From the NCBI GenBank assembly GCA_000622025.1, contig KK211387.1:417945-481944 (forward strand): a DNA stretch of 64,000 nt, in the 5' to 3' direction. Below are positions 45,806-54,289 of the stretch, one piece after another. The notes under the pieces are model-generated. The model had not been told where the DNA came from and did not search any database. It saw only the letters and a list, made by a program, of their open reading frames with translations. This stretch comes from Lachnospiraceae bacterium AD3010. GTDB taxonomy: Bacteria > Bacillota > Clostridia > Lachnospirales > Lachnospiraceae. Both the position numbers and the translations under genes were made by a program. How positions within the stretch are numbered: the first letter of the stretch is position 1; every line of letters starts with the position of its first letter.

Positions 45806-46606
45806 ATGGAACAGTATGTAACGATAAAGGGCGTTAAATCCGGAATAGTATTGAAGCTTGACGGCAATGTTTCTTTTGACGAGCTGCTTCCAATGATCTC
45901 GGAGAGATTCGAATCTGCTTCTTCCTTTTTCGGGACATCAAAGATTGTACTGAAAATAGAAGGCAGGGATCTTTCGGAGGAGGAGAGCGAAAAGGTCATT
46001 GACTGCATAAAGGAAAAGACAAAGCTTAGGCTCAGTGCCGTTATTATCGAGAATAAGGAGCTTCAGGATAAACTGAACAAGGCTGTCGGCAAGGAAAACG
46101 AGATAAGTGAAGCCGAAAAGGACAAAAAGATCGACGAGCTTACTGAGGAGAACGCTAAGCTGAGGGACAAGATCGCCGGACTCACGGGAGTGGACGGAAG
46201 ATATGCCGAGATCCATGTCGGATCCTTACGTTCCGGTATGAGCTATGAGGCAGAGCAGAGCCTTATTATCCTTGGTGACGTGAAGAACGGAGCCTCTGTC
46301 ACTGCAGGAGGAAGTATCTTTGTTCTCGGAACCCTTACGGGTATTGCGGGAGCCGGAGTATACGGAGACAAGACAGCCTTTGTTATGGCACTCAATATGG
46401 ATCCTCTGCAGATAAGGATAGCGGACTCCCTTGCTATCTCCGAGGATCAGGATCCCGTTGACTTTTCGAAGACCGGGCTTTCAAACAGCGTCCGGCATCA
46501 TGATAACGGACCCGAGGTTGCGGAGATAACCGACGGACACATCATATTGAAGCCCTATGACAGGGAATTTCTTGAAAACTGCGCGTTCCTGGATGATAAG
46601 AAGTAA
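45806..46606 (+). CDS. minC: Septum site-determining protein MinC
   Basis: Inhibits FtsZ polymerisation away from midcell. 266 aa from the ATG at 45806 with AGGAGGG upstream. N-terminal FtsZ-binding domain ~1-85, an extended Glu/Lys heptad-like linker (~86-130), then the C-terminal beta-helix (H-V-G-S-L-R-S-G, I-I-L-G-D-V-x-x-G-A-x-V-x-A-G-G-S-I-F-V-L-G-x-L) that dimerises and binds MinD. The coiled linker is longer than usual. Confidence 0.9.
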   Translation: MEQYVTIKGVKSGIVLKLDGNVSFDELLPMISERFESASSFFGTSKIVLKIEGRDLSEEESEKVIDCIKEKTKLRLSAVIIENKELQDKLNKAVGKENEISEAEKDKKIDELTEENAKLRDKIAGLTGVDGRYAEIHVGSLRSGMSYEAEQSLIILGDVKNGASVTAGGSIFVLGTLTGIAGAGVYGDKTAFVMALNMDPLQIRIADSLAISEDQDPVDFSKTGLSNSVRHHDNGPEVAEITDGHIILKPYDREFLENCAFLDDKK

Positions 46607-46688
46607 TATACGCCTGATAGCATTTCTTAGGGCAGAAGCAGTTGGTATATAGTGGGAGAAAACGTTTTCATAGTAAGGAGTATGAGGT

Positions 46689-47477
46689 ATGGCAGAAGTA
46701 ATAGTTGTAACATCCGGTAAGGGAGGAGTCGGAAAGACGACCACCACCGCAAATCTCGGAACGGGGCTTGCAAAGCTGGACAAAAAGGTGGTGCTGGTCG
46801 ATACGGATATAGGCTTAAGGAATCTGGATGTGGTTCTCGGGCTTGAGAACAGGATAGTTTACAATCTGGTGGATGTGGTTGACGGAAACTGCAAGATTAC
46901 CCAGGCACTTATCAAGGATAAGAAGGTAGACGGTCTCTATCTTCTTCCTGCGGCACAGACCAGGGACAAGGATGCGGTTACGCCGGATCAGATGAAGACT
47001 CTGGTTGATGAGCTCAGGAAGGACTTTGATTACATCATTCTTGACTGCCCCGCAGGAATAGAGCAGGGCTTCAAGAACGCCATAGCAGCCGCAGACAGGG
47101 CGCTTGTTGTCACTACTCCCGAGGTTTCAGCGGTCCGTGATGCCGACCGTATCATCGGCCTTCTGGAAGCAAATGAGATAAAGAACTGCCGCCTCATCGT
47201 AAACCGCCTTAATATCGATATGGTGAAGCATGGTAATATGATGACTGCCGAGGACGTTGTGGAGGTTCTGTCCATAGACCTTATAGGTGTGGTTCCCTAT
47301 GACGAGAAGATAGTTGTTTCCACTAATACAGGTACTCCGCTTGCAGGAGACGATACCCTTGTGGGTCAGTCCTATATGAATATCTGTCATAGACTTATGG
47401 GCGAGGATGTTCCCTTCCTCAACCTGGAAGCGAAAAAGGGATTTTTTGCTCGTATCAGTGATCTGTTTAAAGGTTGA
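46689..47477 (+). CDS. minD: Septum site-determining ATPase MinD
   Basis: 262 aa ParA/MinD ATPase. Deviant Walker A KGGVGKTT (11-18), VDTDIGLRNLD switch I, LDCPAGIE switch II, and an amphipathic C-terminal membrane-targeting helix (GFFARISDLFKG). Recruits MinC to the membrane. RBS TAAGGAG. Confidence 0.97.
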   Translation: MAEVIVVTSGKGGVGKTTTTANLGTGLAKLDKKVVLVDTDIGLRNLDVVLGLENRIVYNLVDVVDGNCKITQALIKDKKVDGLYLLPAAQTRDKDAVTPDQMKTLVDELRKDFDYIILDCPAGIEQGFKNAIAAADRALVVTTPEVSAVRDADRIIGLLEANEIKNCRLIVNRLNIDMVKHGNMMTAEDVVEVLSIDLIGVVPYDEKIVVSTNTGTPLAGDDTLVGQSYMNICHRLMGEDVPFLNLEAKKGFFARISDLFKG

Positions 47478-47506
47478 GATTTGCCGGAAAGAGGAGGGAA
47501 GAAGCC

Positions 47507-47791
47507 ATGAGATTTATGGATTTTTTTAGGAAGAAGACCACCAGCGATATTGCAAAGGACCGTCTGAAGATGGTGCTTGTTTCGGACAGAAGTGCCGTAA
47601 ATCCCGAGATAATGGAAAGGATAAAAAATGACATTATCCAGGTTCTTGCAAAGTACGTGGAGATAGATCAGGAAGGACTGGATATAAAGATCACCCAGGT
47701 GGATGCAGAGGGTGAAGACAGAGCAAAGGGATCAACGGTGCCTGCTCTTTATGCCAATATCCCCATAAAGTCCTTAAAACAGAGTAACTAG
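47507..47791 (+). CDS. minE: Cell division topological specificity factor MinE
   Basis: 94 aa from the ATG at 47507 (MRFMDFF), chosen over an ATG 33 bp upstream because GAGGAGGGAAG precedes it. N-terminal anti-MinCD segment (FMDFFRKKTTSDIAKDRLK) and C-terminal dimerisation domain. Having MinE suggests oscillation, not the DivIVA-type static system. Confidence 0.95.
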   Translation: MRFMDFFRKKTTSDIAKDRLKMVLVSDRSAVNPEIMERIKNDIIQVLAKYVEIDQEGLDIKITQVDAEGEDRAKGSTVPALYANIPIKSLKQSN

Positions 47792-47908
47792 TGTATAAAT
47801 TAAGCCGCTTCTGTGGTATTATAAACTTTAGAAATCTTTAGTTTATATGCACTCCTGCGTACAAAACCGGAAATGAGCGCAGGAAGCTGCCCGGAAGCGG
47901 TTTTTTAT

Positions 47909-48961
47909 ATGATTAAGATAAGTGTGATAATACCCTGCTACAATGTCAGTCTTTTTGTAGACAGGTGTATGGAATCTCTTGAAAAACAAACTATAGGAAT
48001 GAGCTCTCTTGAGATCATCCTGGTCAACGACGCGTCTAAGGATGCGACCTTAGGGAAGCTTCTTCTCTGGGAAATGAAGTATCCTGACAATATCTGCGTC
48101 ATCCCTCTTGAAAAAAATGTTATGCAGGGTGCTGCGAGAAATATTGCCCTGGGTTACTGCCACGGGGAGTACATAGCCTATCTCGATGCGGACGACTGGC
48201 TTGTTCCCTCTGCCCTTGAAAAGGTATACAGGGCTGCAAAGAAGAACAGGGCGGAGATCGTGAATTATCTTTCGAAAAAGGTTTACGGAGATCCTGCAAC
48301 TGACGACCCATCCACGAAAAGCGGGAAAAAGGACAGGATGATAGTCATAAACAGTAATGAAGAAAGGCTTCATTACTTTGCCTATGGTAACGCTCCGCTT
48401 CTCCGGGGATGCTGGGATAAGCTTTTCCTTCGTGAATTTGTTATGGGGCTTGATCTCAGGTTTGCCGAGGGAGTATTTGATGAGGAGAGTCTCTTCACCA
48501 CCCCTGCCTACCTTCATATGAGCAGGGTATACGAATTGAATGAATACCTCCACAGATATTACCAGAATTCCATAAGCTCCACCTACAATCTTATGGTAGA
48601 CATGAAGAGACGGGATGATAATGCAAAGACCTGGCTTGCCACCTATGAGGAATTAAAGAGGCTTGGGGATTTAGATGAGCAGCATGAGCTTATCGAGTGG
48701 TTCTTCGTTATAAACTATTACATAAGATCCTTTATCTTTGCCGAGTCCAGGGGAATAAAGTATGATGTGGAAACTGTAAGGATCATGCAGGACACTGTCC
48801 ATCAGCTTTTCCCGGAATACAGAAAGAATAAGACCCTTATGGGTATGAAGATCTACAAAAAGGCCCTTGAGCTTGTAGATATCGAGGTGAACGAGAGTAA
48901 TATCGATGAATACAACGAAAAGTGGCTTGAGATCTGTAATGAAAATTACGGTGGCATATGA
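47909..48961 (+). CDS. Family 2 glycosyltransferase
   Basis: 350 aa from ATG 47909 (MIKISVIIPCYN). GT-A fold: nucleotide-binding N-terminus, L-V-N-D-A-S-K-D, and D-A-D-D-W metal motif near residue 94. C-terminal ~150 residues hold R-G-C-W-D-K-L-F and E-G-V-F-D-E-E-S-L, shared with the next gene. A T6 run ends 2 bp before the ATG and overlapping hairpins precede it, so initiation or elongation may be controlled. Probably surface glycan synthesis. Confidence 0.88.
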   Translation: MIKISVIIPCYNVSLFVDRCMESLEKQTIGMSSLEIILVNDASKDATLGKLLLWEMKYPDNICVIPLEKNVMQGAARNIALGYCHGEYIAYLDADDWLVPSALEKVYRAAKKNRAEIVNYLSKKVYGDPATDDPSTKSGKKDRMIVINSNEERLHYFAYGNAPLLRGCWDKLFLREFVMGLDLRFAEGVFDEESLFTTPAYLHMSRVYELNEYLHRYYQNSISSTYNLMVDMKRRDDNAKTWLATYEELKRLGDLDEQHELIEWFFVINYYIRSFIFAESRGIKYDVETVRIMQDTVHQLFPEYRKNKTLMGMKIYKKALELVDIEVNESNIDEYNEKWLEICNENYGGI

Positions 48962-50001
48962 AGAAGGTCTCCGTCATAGTTCCCTGCTATAATGCGGGAC
49001 GATATATCGACAGATGTATGGAAAGCCTGACGGGGCAGACCATAGGAGCTGATTCCCTGGAGATATTTGCTGTTGATGATCTTTCTCAGGATGATACACG
49101 GGAAAGGATATCCGGGTGGGAAAAACGTTTTCCGGAGAGCGTAGCATTTATCCCGCTGGATAAACACGTTATGCAGGGGGCGGCGAGGAATATCGCCCTG
49201 GGCTATGCAGGAGGGGAATATGTCATGTTCCTCGATTCCGATGACTGGCTCCTGCCGGAGGCAGTGGAGCATATTTACGAAAAGGCGGTAAAGTCCGGAG
49301 CGGAGATCGTGGGCTACCTTTCAAGAAATGCAGCGGAATATGATCCCGGGGACAGGGAATATGAGACCGGAATAAAAAATGAGTTCTTAAAGATCACGGA
49401 TACTGTAGACCGGATAAAGCTCTTATTTAGCGGAAGGACTATGCGGGGCTGCTGGGACAAGCTCTATAAGAGAAGCTTTGTCTCCGGACTCAACCTCCGT
49501 TATGCCGAGGGGGTCTTTGATGAGGAGAGCCTCTTTACCATACCGGCCTTTCTTTCCGTAAAGAGATATTATCTTCTGAATGAGGAGCTGCACAGGTATT
49601 ACGAGAACCATGAGAGTACGGTCTTTAGCCTGGTTAAGAAAACAGAGCATCGTGACGATAATGCAAAGACCTGGTATGAGCTTTATCATTTCCTGAAGGA
49701 CGGGGGGTACCTTGACAGGGACAGAGTGGTCCCTGAGGCTCTCTTTATACAGAATTATTTTAACAGATCCTTCCTTAATAACATCCCGCGGGGCTTAAGA
49801 TATGATGCGACCACGGTTAAAAATATGCAGGATACGGTTAAGGCCTTTTTCCCGGATTACGAGAAAAATCCTGTACTTATGCAGATGAGAAGCCTTGAAT
49901 ACACAAGGAGGCTTATGGCCTTTGATACGGATAAAGGGGATATGGGTGCTTTCGAGGATATCGTAAAGGAATTTGCTTTGAATGTGGGGAATGAGCTGTA
50001 A
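48958..50001 (+). CDS. Family 2 glycosyltransferase, paralogue of the preceding gene
   Basis: 347 aa; ATGA overlap with the previous gene. Same architecture: VSVIVPCYNAGRYIDRCMES, V-M-Q-G-A-A-R-N-I-A-L-G-Y, D-S-D-D-W, R-G-C-W-D-K-L and E-G-V-F-D-E-E-S-L-F. Similar enough throughout to indicate a tandem duplication with different acceptor specificity. Confidence 0.88.
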   Translation: MKKVSVIVPCYNAGRYIDRCMESLTGQTIGADSLEIFAVDDLSQDDTRERISGWEKRFPESVAFIPLDKHVMQGAARNIALGYAGGEYVMFLDSDDWLLPEAVEHIYEKAVKSGAEIVGYLSRNAAEYDPGDREYETGIKNEFLKITDTVDRIKLLFSGRTMRGCWDKLYKRSFVSGLNLRYAEGVFDEESLFTIPAFLSVKRYYLLNEELHRYYENHESTVFSLVKKTEHRDDNAKTWYELYHFLKDGGYLDRDRVVPEALFIQNYFNRSFLNNIPRGLRYDATTVKNMQDTVKAFFPDYEKNPVLMQMRSLEYTRRLMAFDTDKGDMGAFEDIVKEFALNVGNEL

Positions 50002-51100
50002 GGATCTGTCAGTCTGCATAATTACCAGAGATCAGAGGGATAAGCTTAAGAGGTGTCTTGGGGCTGTCAGGGAATACCTGCCGGATTCAGACATTGCGGT
50101 ACTGGATACGGGGAGCCTTGATGATTCCCTGAGCCTCGCTTCGGAATTTACTGATAATACCGGGAGCTTCAACTGGTGTGACGACTTTTCCGCAGCGAAG
50201 AATGCCTGTGTGGAAATGGCGCGAAATGACCTTGTGCTGATTATCGACAGTGACGAGTACATAGAGGGCTTTCTCCCTTCCAGGGAGAGGGCAGGGGATA
50301 TCATAGGGGACTATATGGCGCATCCCGAAGCCGTTGGCAGGATATGGCGCTCAAACTCCTATATTAATCAGCAGGGATTGAAGGTTAATTACGGTGAATG
50401 GATAAACAGGCTCTTTGACAGAAGGCTCTTTCATTTTACCGGAAGGATACATGAGCAGGTTTCCCTGAAAAATACAGCAGGAAAAAAGGATATATATGAT
50501 TACCCCATGTACCGGACGGGGCTTAAGCTGTTTCACGACGGATACGACCTGAGTCCCGGGGACCTTAAAAATAAGGCGGAAAGGAACATAGCGCTTCTTC
50601 TGAAGGAGACAGAGGAGCATCCGGAGGACCCCTATCTTTTTTACCAGCTTGGGAAAAGCTATTACACGGGTGGAAAAAAGGAAGAGGCAGCGGAGTGCCT
50701 GAGGATTGCACTGGAGCTGAAGCCGTCAAAGGACAGGGAATACTTAAAAGATCTCTACTGTCTTAGCGGCTACGCCCTTCTGGAAACCGGAAGAGCAAAG
50801 GAGGGTCTTGAACTCCTTAAGCCCTTAAAGAAGGATAAAAGATACGGCGGGGATGCTGATTTTCTCTTTCTTCTTGGATTACTGCTAATGAATAACACGT
50901 GTTTTGATGATGCAAGGGAGACCTTTATCGCCTGTACATCGCTTTCTCCCTCTTCCACGGAGGGGACAAACTCCTTTATGGCATGGTATAATGCAGGAGT
51001 GATTTCCGAGGTCAGAGGGGACAGGAAGAAGGCGATAGAGTACTATCGGAAAGCCGGAAGCTTTGAAGGTGCGAAACAGGGTCTTGACAGACTGAAATGA
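49982..51100 (+). CDS. Family 2 glycosyltransferase with C-terminal TPR region
   Basis: 372 aa; overlaps the previous gene by 20 bp. N-terminal GT2 domain of the SunS/YfdH-like type (LSVCIITRDQRDKLKRCL, L-D-T-G-S-x-D-x-S, W-C-D-D-F-S-A-A-K-N, I-D-S-D-E-Y), then TPR-like helical repeats from ~200 (FYQLGKSYYTGGKKEEAAEC; WYNAGVISEVRGDRKKAIEYY). Such enzymes often glycosylate proteins; the acceptor is unknown. Confidence 0.85.
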   Translation: MWGMSCKDLSVCIITRDQRDKLKRCLGAVREYLPDSDIAVLDTGSLDDSLSLASEFTDNTGSFNWCDDFSAAKNACVEMARNDLVLIIDSDEYIEGFLPSRERAGDIIGDYMAHPEAVGRIWRSNSYINQQGLKVNYGEWINRLFDRRLFHFTGRIHEQVSLKNTAGKKDIYDYPMYRTGLKLFHDGYDLSPGDLKNKAERNIALLLKETEEHPEDPYLFYQLGKSYYTGGKKEEAAECLRIALELKPSKDREYLKDLYCLSGYALLETGRAKEGLELLKPLKKDKRYGGDADFLFLLGLLLMNNTCFDDARETFIACTSLSPSSTEGTNSFMAWYNAGVISEVRGDRKKAIEYYRKAGSFEGAKQGLDRLK

Positions 51101-51118
51101 CATAAAAGGGGATAGTAA

Positions 51119-52720
51119 TTGCCGGAATTCAGGAAAGGAAATGATAGGGCTGATATGAGACGAAAGACGGATGGGCTTTTATTTAAATGCGGGGTTCTTT
51201 TCTTTATCTTTACGGTGGTTACCCTGCTTTTCTGCAGCATAATGATGTATATTTCCCAGATCCAGTCCTACAAGAAACAGTGTCAGGATAATATCCGGAT
51301 GATGGGAAGGTATCTCGACAGCATGATACAAAATGAGAAGCTGGAGTTTTCGACGCTGCAGAGATACTTTATGGAGAATTACCGTGACATGGAGATACCG
51401 ATAGACTTTGAGGATTTCCATGAGAAGAAGCGTGAATTTGAGGTCCGCCTGTCCGAAGAGTTCCCGGGAAAGAACTACGGTGTGGATATAAGCTTCAGTG
51501 ACCTTACTCCGGAGCTTCAGAAGCTTTACGCGGAATGGACACATGAGTACTGGCTCTTAACCTTTGAGGATGCGGGGAGGGACTTTAACCTGGCATACTG
51601 CTACTACCTGACGGTAGAGGAGAATAATGACGGAAGCTACGAGGTCTACTATATGCTGGACGCCGAGAGAACGGAGAAGGAGGGCTCCGGCGGGAAATAT
51701 CTGCATCTTGCGGACCAGTACCACCACACTCCCGAGCAGCAGCCCGTGGAATGGAAGGCCTGGAGCACCGGCGAGGAAGTGGACGAGTTCCAGGAATGGG
51801 ACAATGACTATGGTCATACCTATACCAATTATGTGCCTCTTATAATAGACAATAACAAGATGGGGCTTATCTGCACAGAGGTGGATGTAAATGATGTGAA
51901 TTATCATATCCTGCTTAACACCCTTAAGGAAATGCTCCTTATCACCATAGTGCTGGTGATCTGTGTGCTTGTCACCCTGATGTTCATAAATAAATTCTAC
52001 ATTCAGAAGATAGTGGGGATGGCCGAGAGTGTTGGTAAGTATTCCTCAGACAAGAATCCCGATACGGCAAAGGAACTTGATACATTCAATAATAATAAGG
52101 ATGAGATCTCGGATCTGGCAGGTCAGATATCCTCAATGATCGTTGAGCTTGACTTCCATATGAAGAATCTTATAGCTACTCATAAGGAGCTGACGGAGAC
52201 CAAGGAAAGGGCAAGTTCAATGCAGGCACTTGCCAATAAGGATGCCTTAACAGGTATAAGGAACAAGACGGCCTATGACCATGAGATCGGACTTATCGAA
52301 ACGGGGCTTATGGAAAGCCCGATCGACTTCGGTATCGCCATGATCGACTTAAATTACTTAAAAAAGATAAATGATACCTACGGACACGAGCAGGGGAATC
52401 TGGCGATTAAAAGGCTTTGTCATATGGTCTGCGTGATATTTGACCATTCTCCCGTTTTCAGGATAGGGGGAGACGAATTTGTGGTGATCCTGAGGGGCCA
52501 CGATATGGAGCACTACGATGAACTGAAAGCCCGCTTTGAGAATGAGATGGATATTATAAGGGATGATCCTGAAATACCCCGCTGGGAGAAGGTTTCCGCA
52601 GCTATCGGTGCTGCTTTCTTCGATCCTAATCAGGATAAGACCGCTGCAGATGTATTTAAGAGAGCAGACAACATTATGTATGAACGAAAGAAGGAAATGA
52701 AGGCTGTAAGGGAGGATTGA
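51119..52720 (+). CDS. Membrane diguanylate cyclase (GGDEF)
   Basis: 533 aa from a TTG start with AAGGGG 8 nt upstream. TM ~18-42, extracellular sensor ~43-272 (acidic, Tyr-rich), TM ~273-297, HAMP-like segment, then GGDEF domain with intact G450-G-D-E-F454 and K-D-x-L-T-G-I-R-N-K-x-x-Y. The RxxD inhibitory site before the motif is missing, so no product inhibition is expected there. The only intact cyclase in the window, among three EAL proteins. Confidence 0.92.
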   Translation: MPEFRKGNDRADMRRKTDGLLFKCGVLFFIFTVVTLLFCSIMMYISQIQSYKKQCQDNIRMMGRYLDSMIQNEKLEFSTLQRYFMENYRDMEIPIDFEDFHEKKREFEVRLSEEFPGKNYGVDISFSDLTPELQKLYAEWTHEYWLLTFEDAGRDFNLAYCYYLTVEENNDGSYEVYYMLDAERTEKEGSGGKYLHLADQYHHTPEQQPVEWKAWSTGEEVDEFQEWDNDYGHTYTNYVPLIIDNNKMGLICTEVDVNDVNYHILLNTLKEMLLITIVLVICVLVTLMFINKFYIQKIVGMAESVGKYSSDKNPDTAKELDTFNNNKDEISDLAGQISSMIVELDFHMKNLIATHKELTETKERASSMQALANKDALTGIRNKTAYDHEIGLIETGLMESPIDFGIAMIDLNYLKKINDTYGHEQGNLAIKRLCHMVCVIFDHSPVFRIGGDEFVVILRGHDMEHYDELKARFENEMDIIRDDPEIPRWEKVSAAIGAAFFDPNQDKTAADVFKRADNIMYERKKEMKAVRED

Positions 52721-52748
52721 CCGAAAGACGATATCTGAAGGAAGGAAT

Positions 52749-52810
52749 GGGTGCCTTGAACCTGGTGCAGTTTTTGGAATGCGACACGGGGTTCAGGGTA
52801 CCCTGTTTTT
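52749..52810 (+). terminator. Long-stem terminator between cyclase and symporter
   Basis: GGGTGCCTTGAACC (52749-52762) pairs with GGTTCAGGGTACCC (52790-52803) with two internal mismatched positions, followed by TGTTTTT. Could also act as a structured leader for the symporter gene. Confidence 0.6.
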
Positions 52811-52856
52811 CGGAAGAAACACTTTATCAAAAAAGAGAGTATTGGAGGAAAAGGAA

Positions 52857-54218
52857 GTGGACGGAGAGAGCAGGGAAACTTTTGCATCGAGATTAGGCTT
52901 TATCTTCGTAAGCGCAGGCTGTGCAATTGGAATAGGTAATATATGGAAATTCCCCTATGTTGCGGGAGCAAACGGCGGGGCGGTATTTATGCTGTTCTAT
53001 CTTCTGTTTCTTGTGATCATGGGGATTCCTGTTATGACCATGGAATTTGCTGTGGGCCGTGCCAGCCGGAGAAGTCTTGTCTTAGGCTACAAGGTTCTTG
53101 AAAAGAAGGGGAGTAAATGGCATATTCACGGCTGGTTTTGCACGGCAGGCTGTTATCTTCTGATGATGTACTATACGACAGTGTCCGGATGGATGCTGGC
53201 ATATTTTTATAAGTTCGCCACGGGAACATTTTCGGGGATGAAGACGGAGCAGGTGGGAGAGGTGTACTCAGACATGCTCTCAAACCCCTTTGAAATGGGA
53301 GTTTTCATGATAATAACGGTCGTTTTTGGTTTTGCCGTTCTAAGCCTTGGGGTACAGAAGGGGCTTGAAAGAGTAACCAAGTATATGATGACCGGGCTCC
53401 TTTCGCTCATTGTGATCCTTGCCGTAAACAGCCTGACACTTCAAGGTGCCGGAGAGGGCATAAGCTTCTACCTCCTTCCTGACTGGAGCAGGGCTTTTGA
53501 GATCGGCATAGGAAACGTGATATCGGCGGCAATGAGCCAGGCCTTCTTTACCTTAAGTGTCGGTATCGGATCAATGGAGATACTTGGAAGCTATATGTCA
53601 AAGGACCATACTCTTTTGGGAGAATCAATACGGATATGTGCTCTTGATACCTTTGTTGCGGTCATCGCAGGGCTTATCATATTTCCGGCCTGCTTCAGCT
53701 ACGGGGTGAAGCCGGATCAGGGGCCCTCGCTTATTTTTGTCACTCTTCCCACTGTATTCGTAAATATGCCCGGAGGAAGGATATGGGGGTCACTGTTCTT
53801 TGTATTTATGACCTTCGCCAGCTTTTCAACCGTGACAGCGGTTTTTGAGAACCTTGTGGCCTGGATGACGGATATTTTTCAGTGGAACAGGGGAAAAGCC
53901 GTTATTGTAAATCTTATCGCTGTAACGATCGGCAGTATTCCCTGTGTTCTCGGCTTCAATGTCTGGAGCGGACTTCATCTGATCGGCGGCCGGGGTGTTC
54001 TGGATTCAGAGGACTTCTTAGTCAGCAATATTCTCCTTCCTGCGGGATCCCTTGTCTTCCTTCTGTTCTGTATGCTGAAGGCCGGCTGGGGACAGGAGGA
54101 GTATCTGAAGGAAGTGAATACAGGAAAGGGTATCAGGATGTCTGAGAGGTTTATTCCTTATTTCCGTTATATACTGCCTGTTCTTATCCTGATAATCCTG
54201 ATAAACGGGATTATTTGA
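52857..54218 (+). CDS. Sodium:neurotransmitter symporter (NSS/SNF) family transporter
   Basis: 453 aa from a GTG at 52857 with GGAGG 8 nt upstream; an ATG 78 bp earlier lies inside the terminator hairpin and is unlikely. LeuT-fold Na+-dependent transporter with ~11-12 helices: helix 1 F-V-S-A-G-C-A-I-G-I-G-N-I-W-K-F-P-Y with the Na+/substrate unwound segment, E-F-A-V-G-R, and A-A-M-S-Q-A-F-F-T-L-S-V-G-I-G. Bacterial members take up amino acids or amines; substrate not readable. Confidence 0.92.
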   Translation: MDGESRETFASRLGFIFVSAGCAIGIGNIWKFPYVAGANGGAVFMLFYLLFLVIMGIPVMTMEFAVGRASRRSLVLGYKVLEKKGSKWHIHGWFCTAGCYLLMMYYTTVSGWMLAYFYKFATGTFSGMKTEQVGEVYSDMLSNPFEMGVFMIITVVFGFAVLSLGVQKGLERVTKYMMTGLLSLIVILAVNSLTLQGAGEGISFYLLPDWSRAFEIGIGNVISAAMSQAFFTLSVGIGSMEILGSYMSKDHTLLGESIRICALDTFVAVIAGLIIFPACFSYGVKPDQGPSLIFVTLPTVFVNMPGGRIWGSLFFVFMTFASFSTVTAVFENLVAWMTDIFQWNRGKAVIVNLIAVTIGSIPCVLGFNVWSGLHLIGGRGVLDSEDFLVSNILLPAGSLVFLLFCMLKAGWGQEEYLKEVNTGKGIRMSERFIPYFRYILPVLILIILINGII

Positions 54219-54289
54219 CATCATAGGGAGGACTTAGTATATAATCGTATTTATGGGGAAGAAAAATAAGATACGGAGGTTAGTGATAT

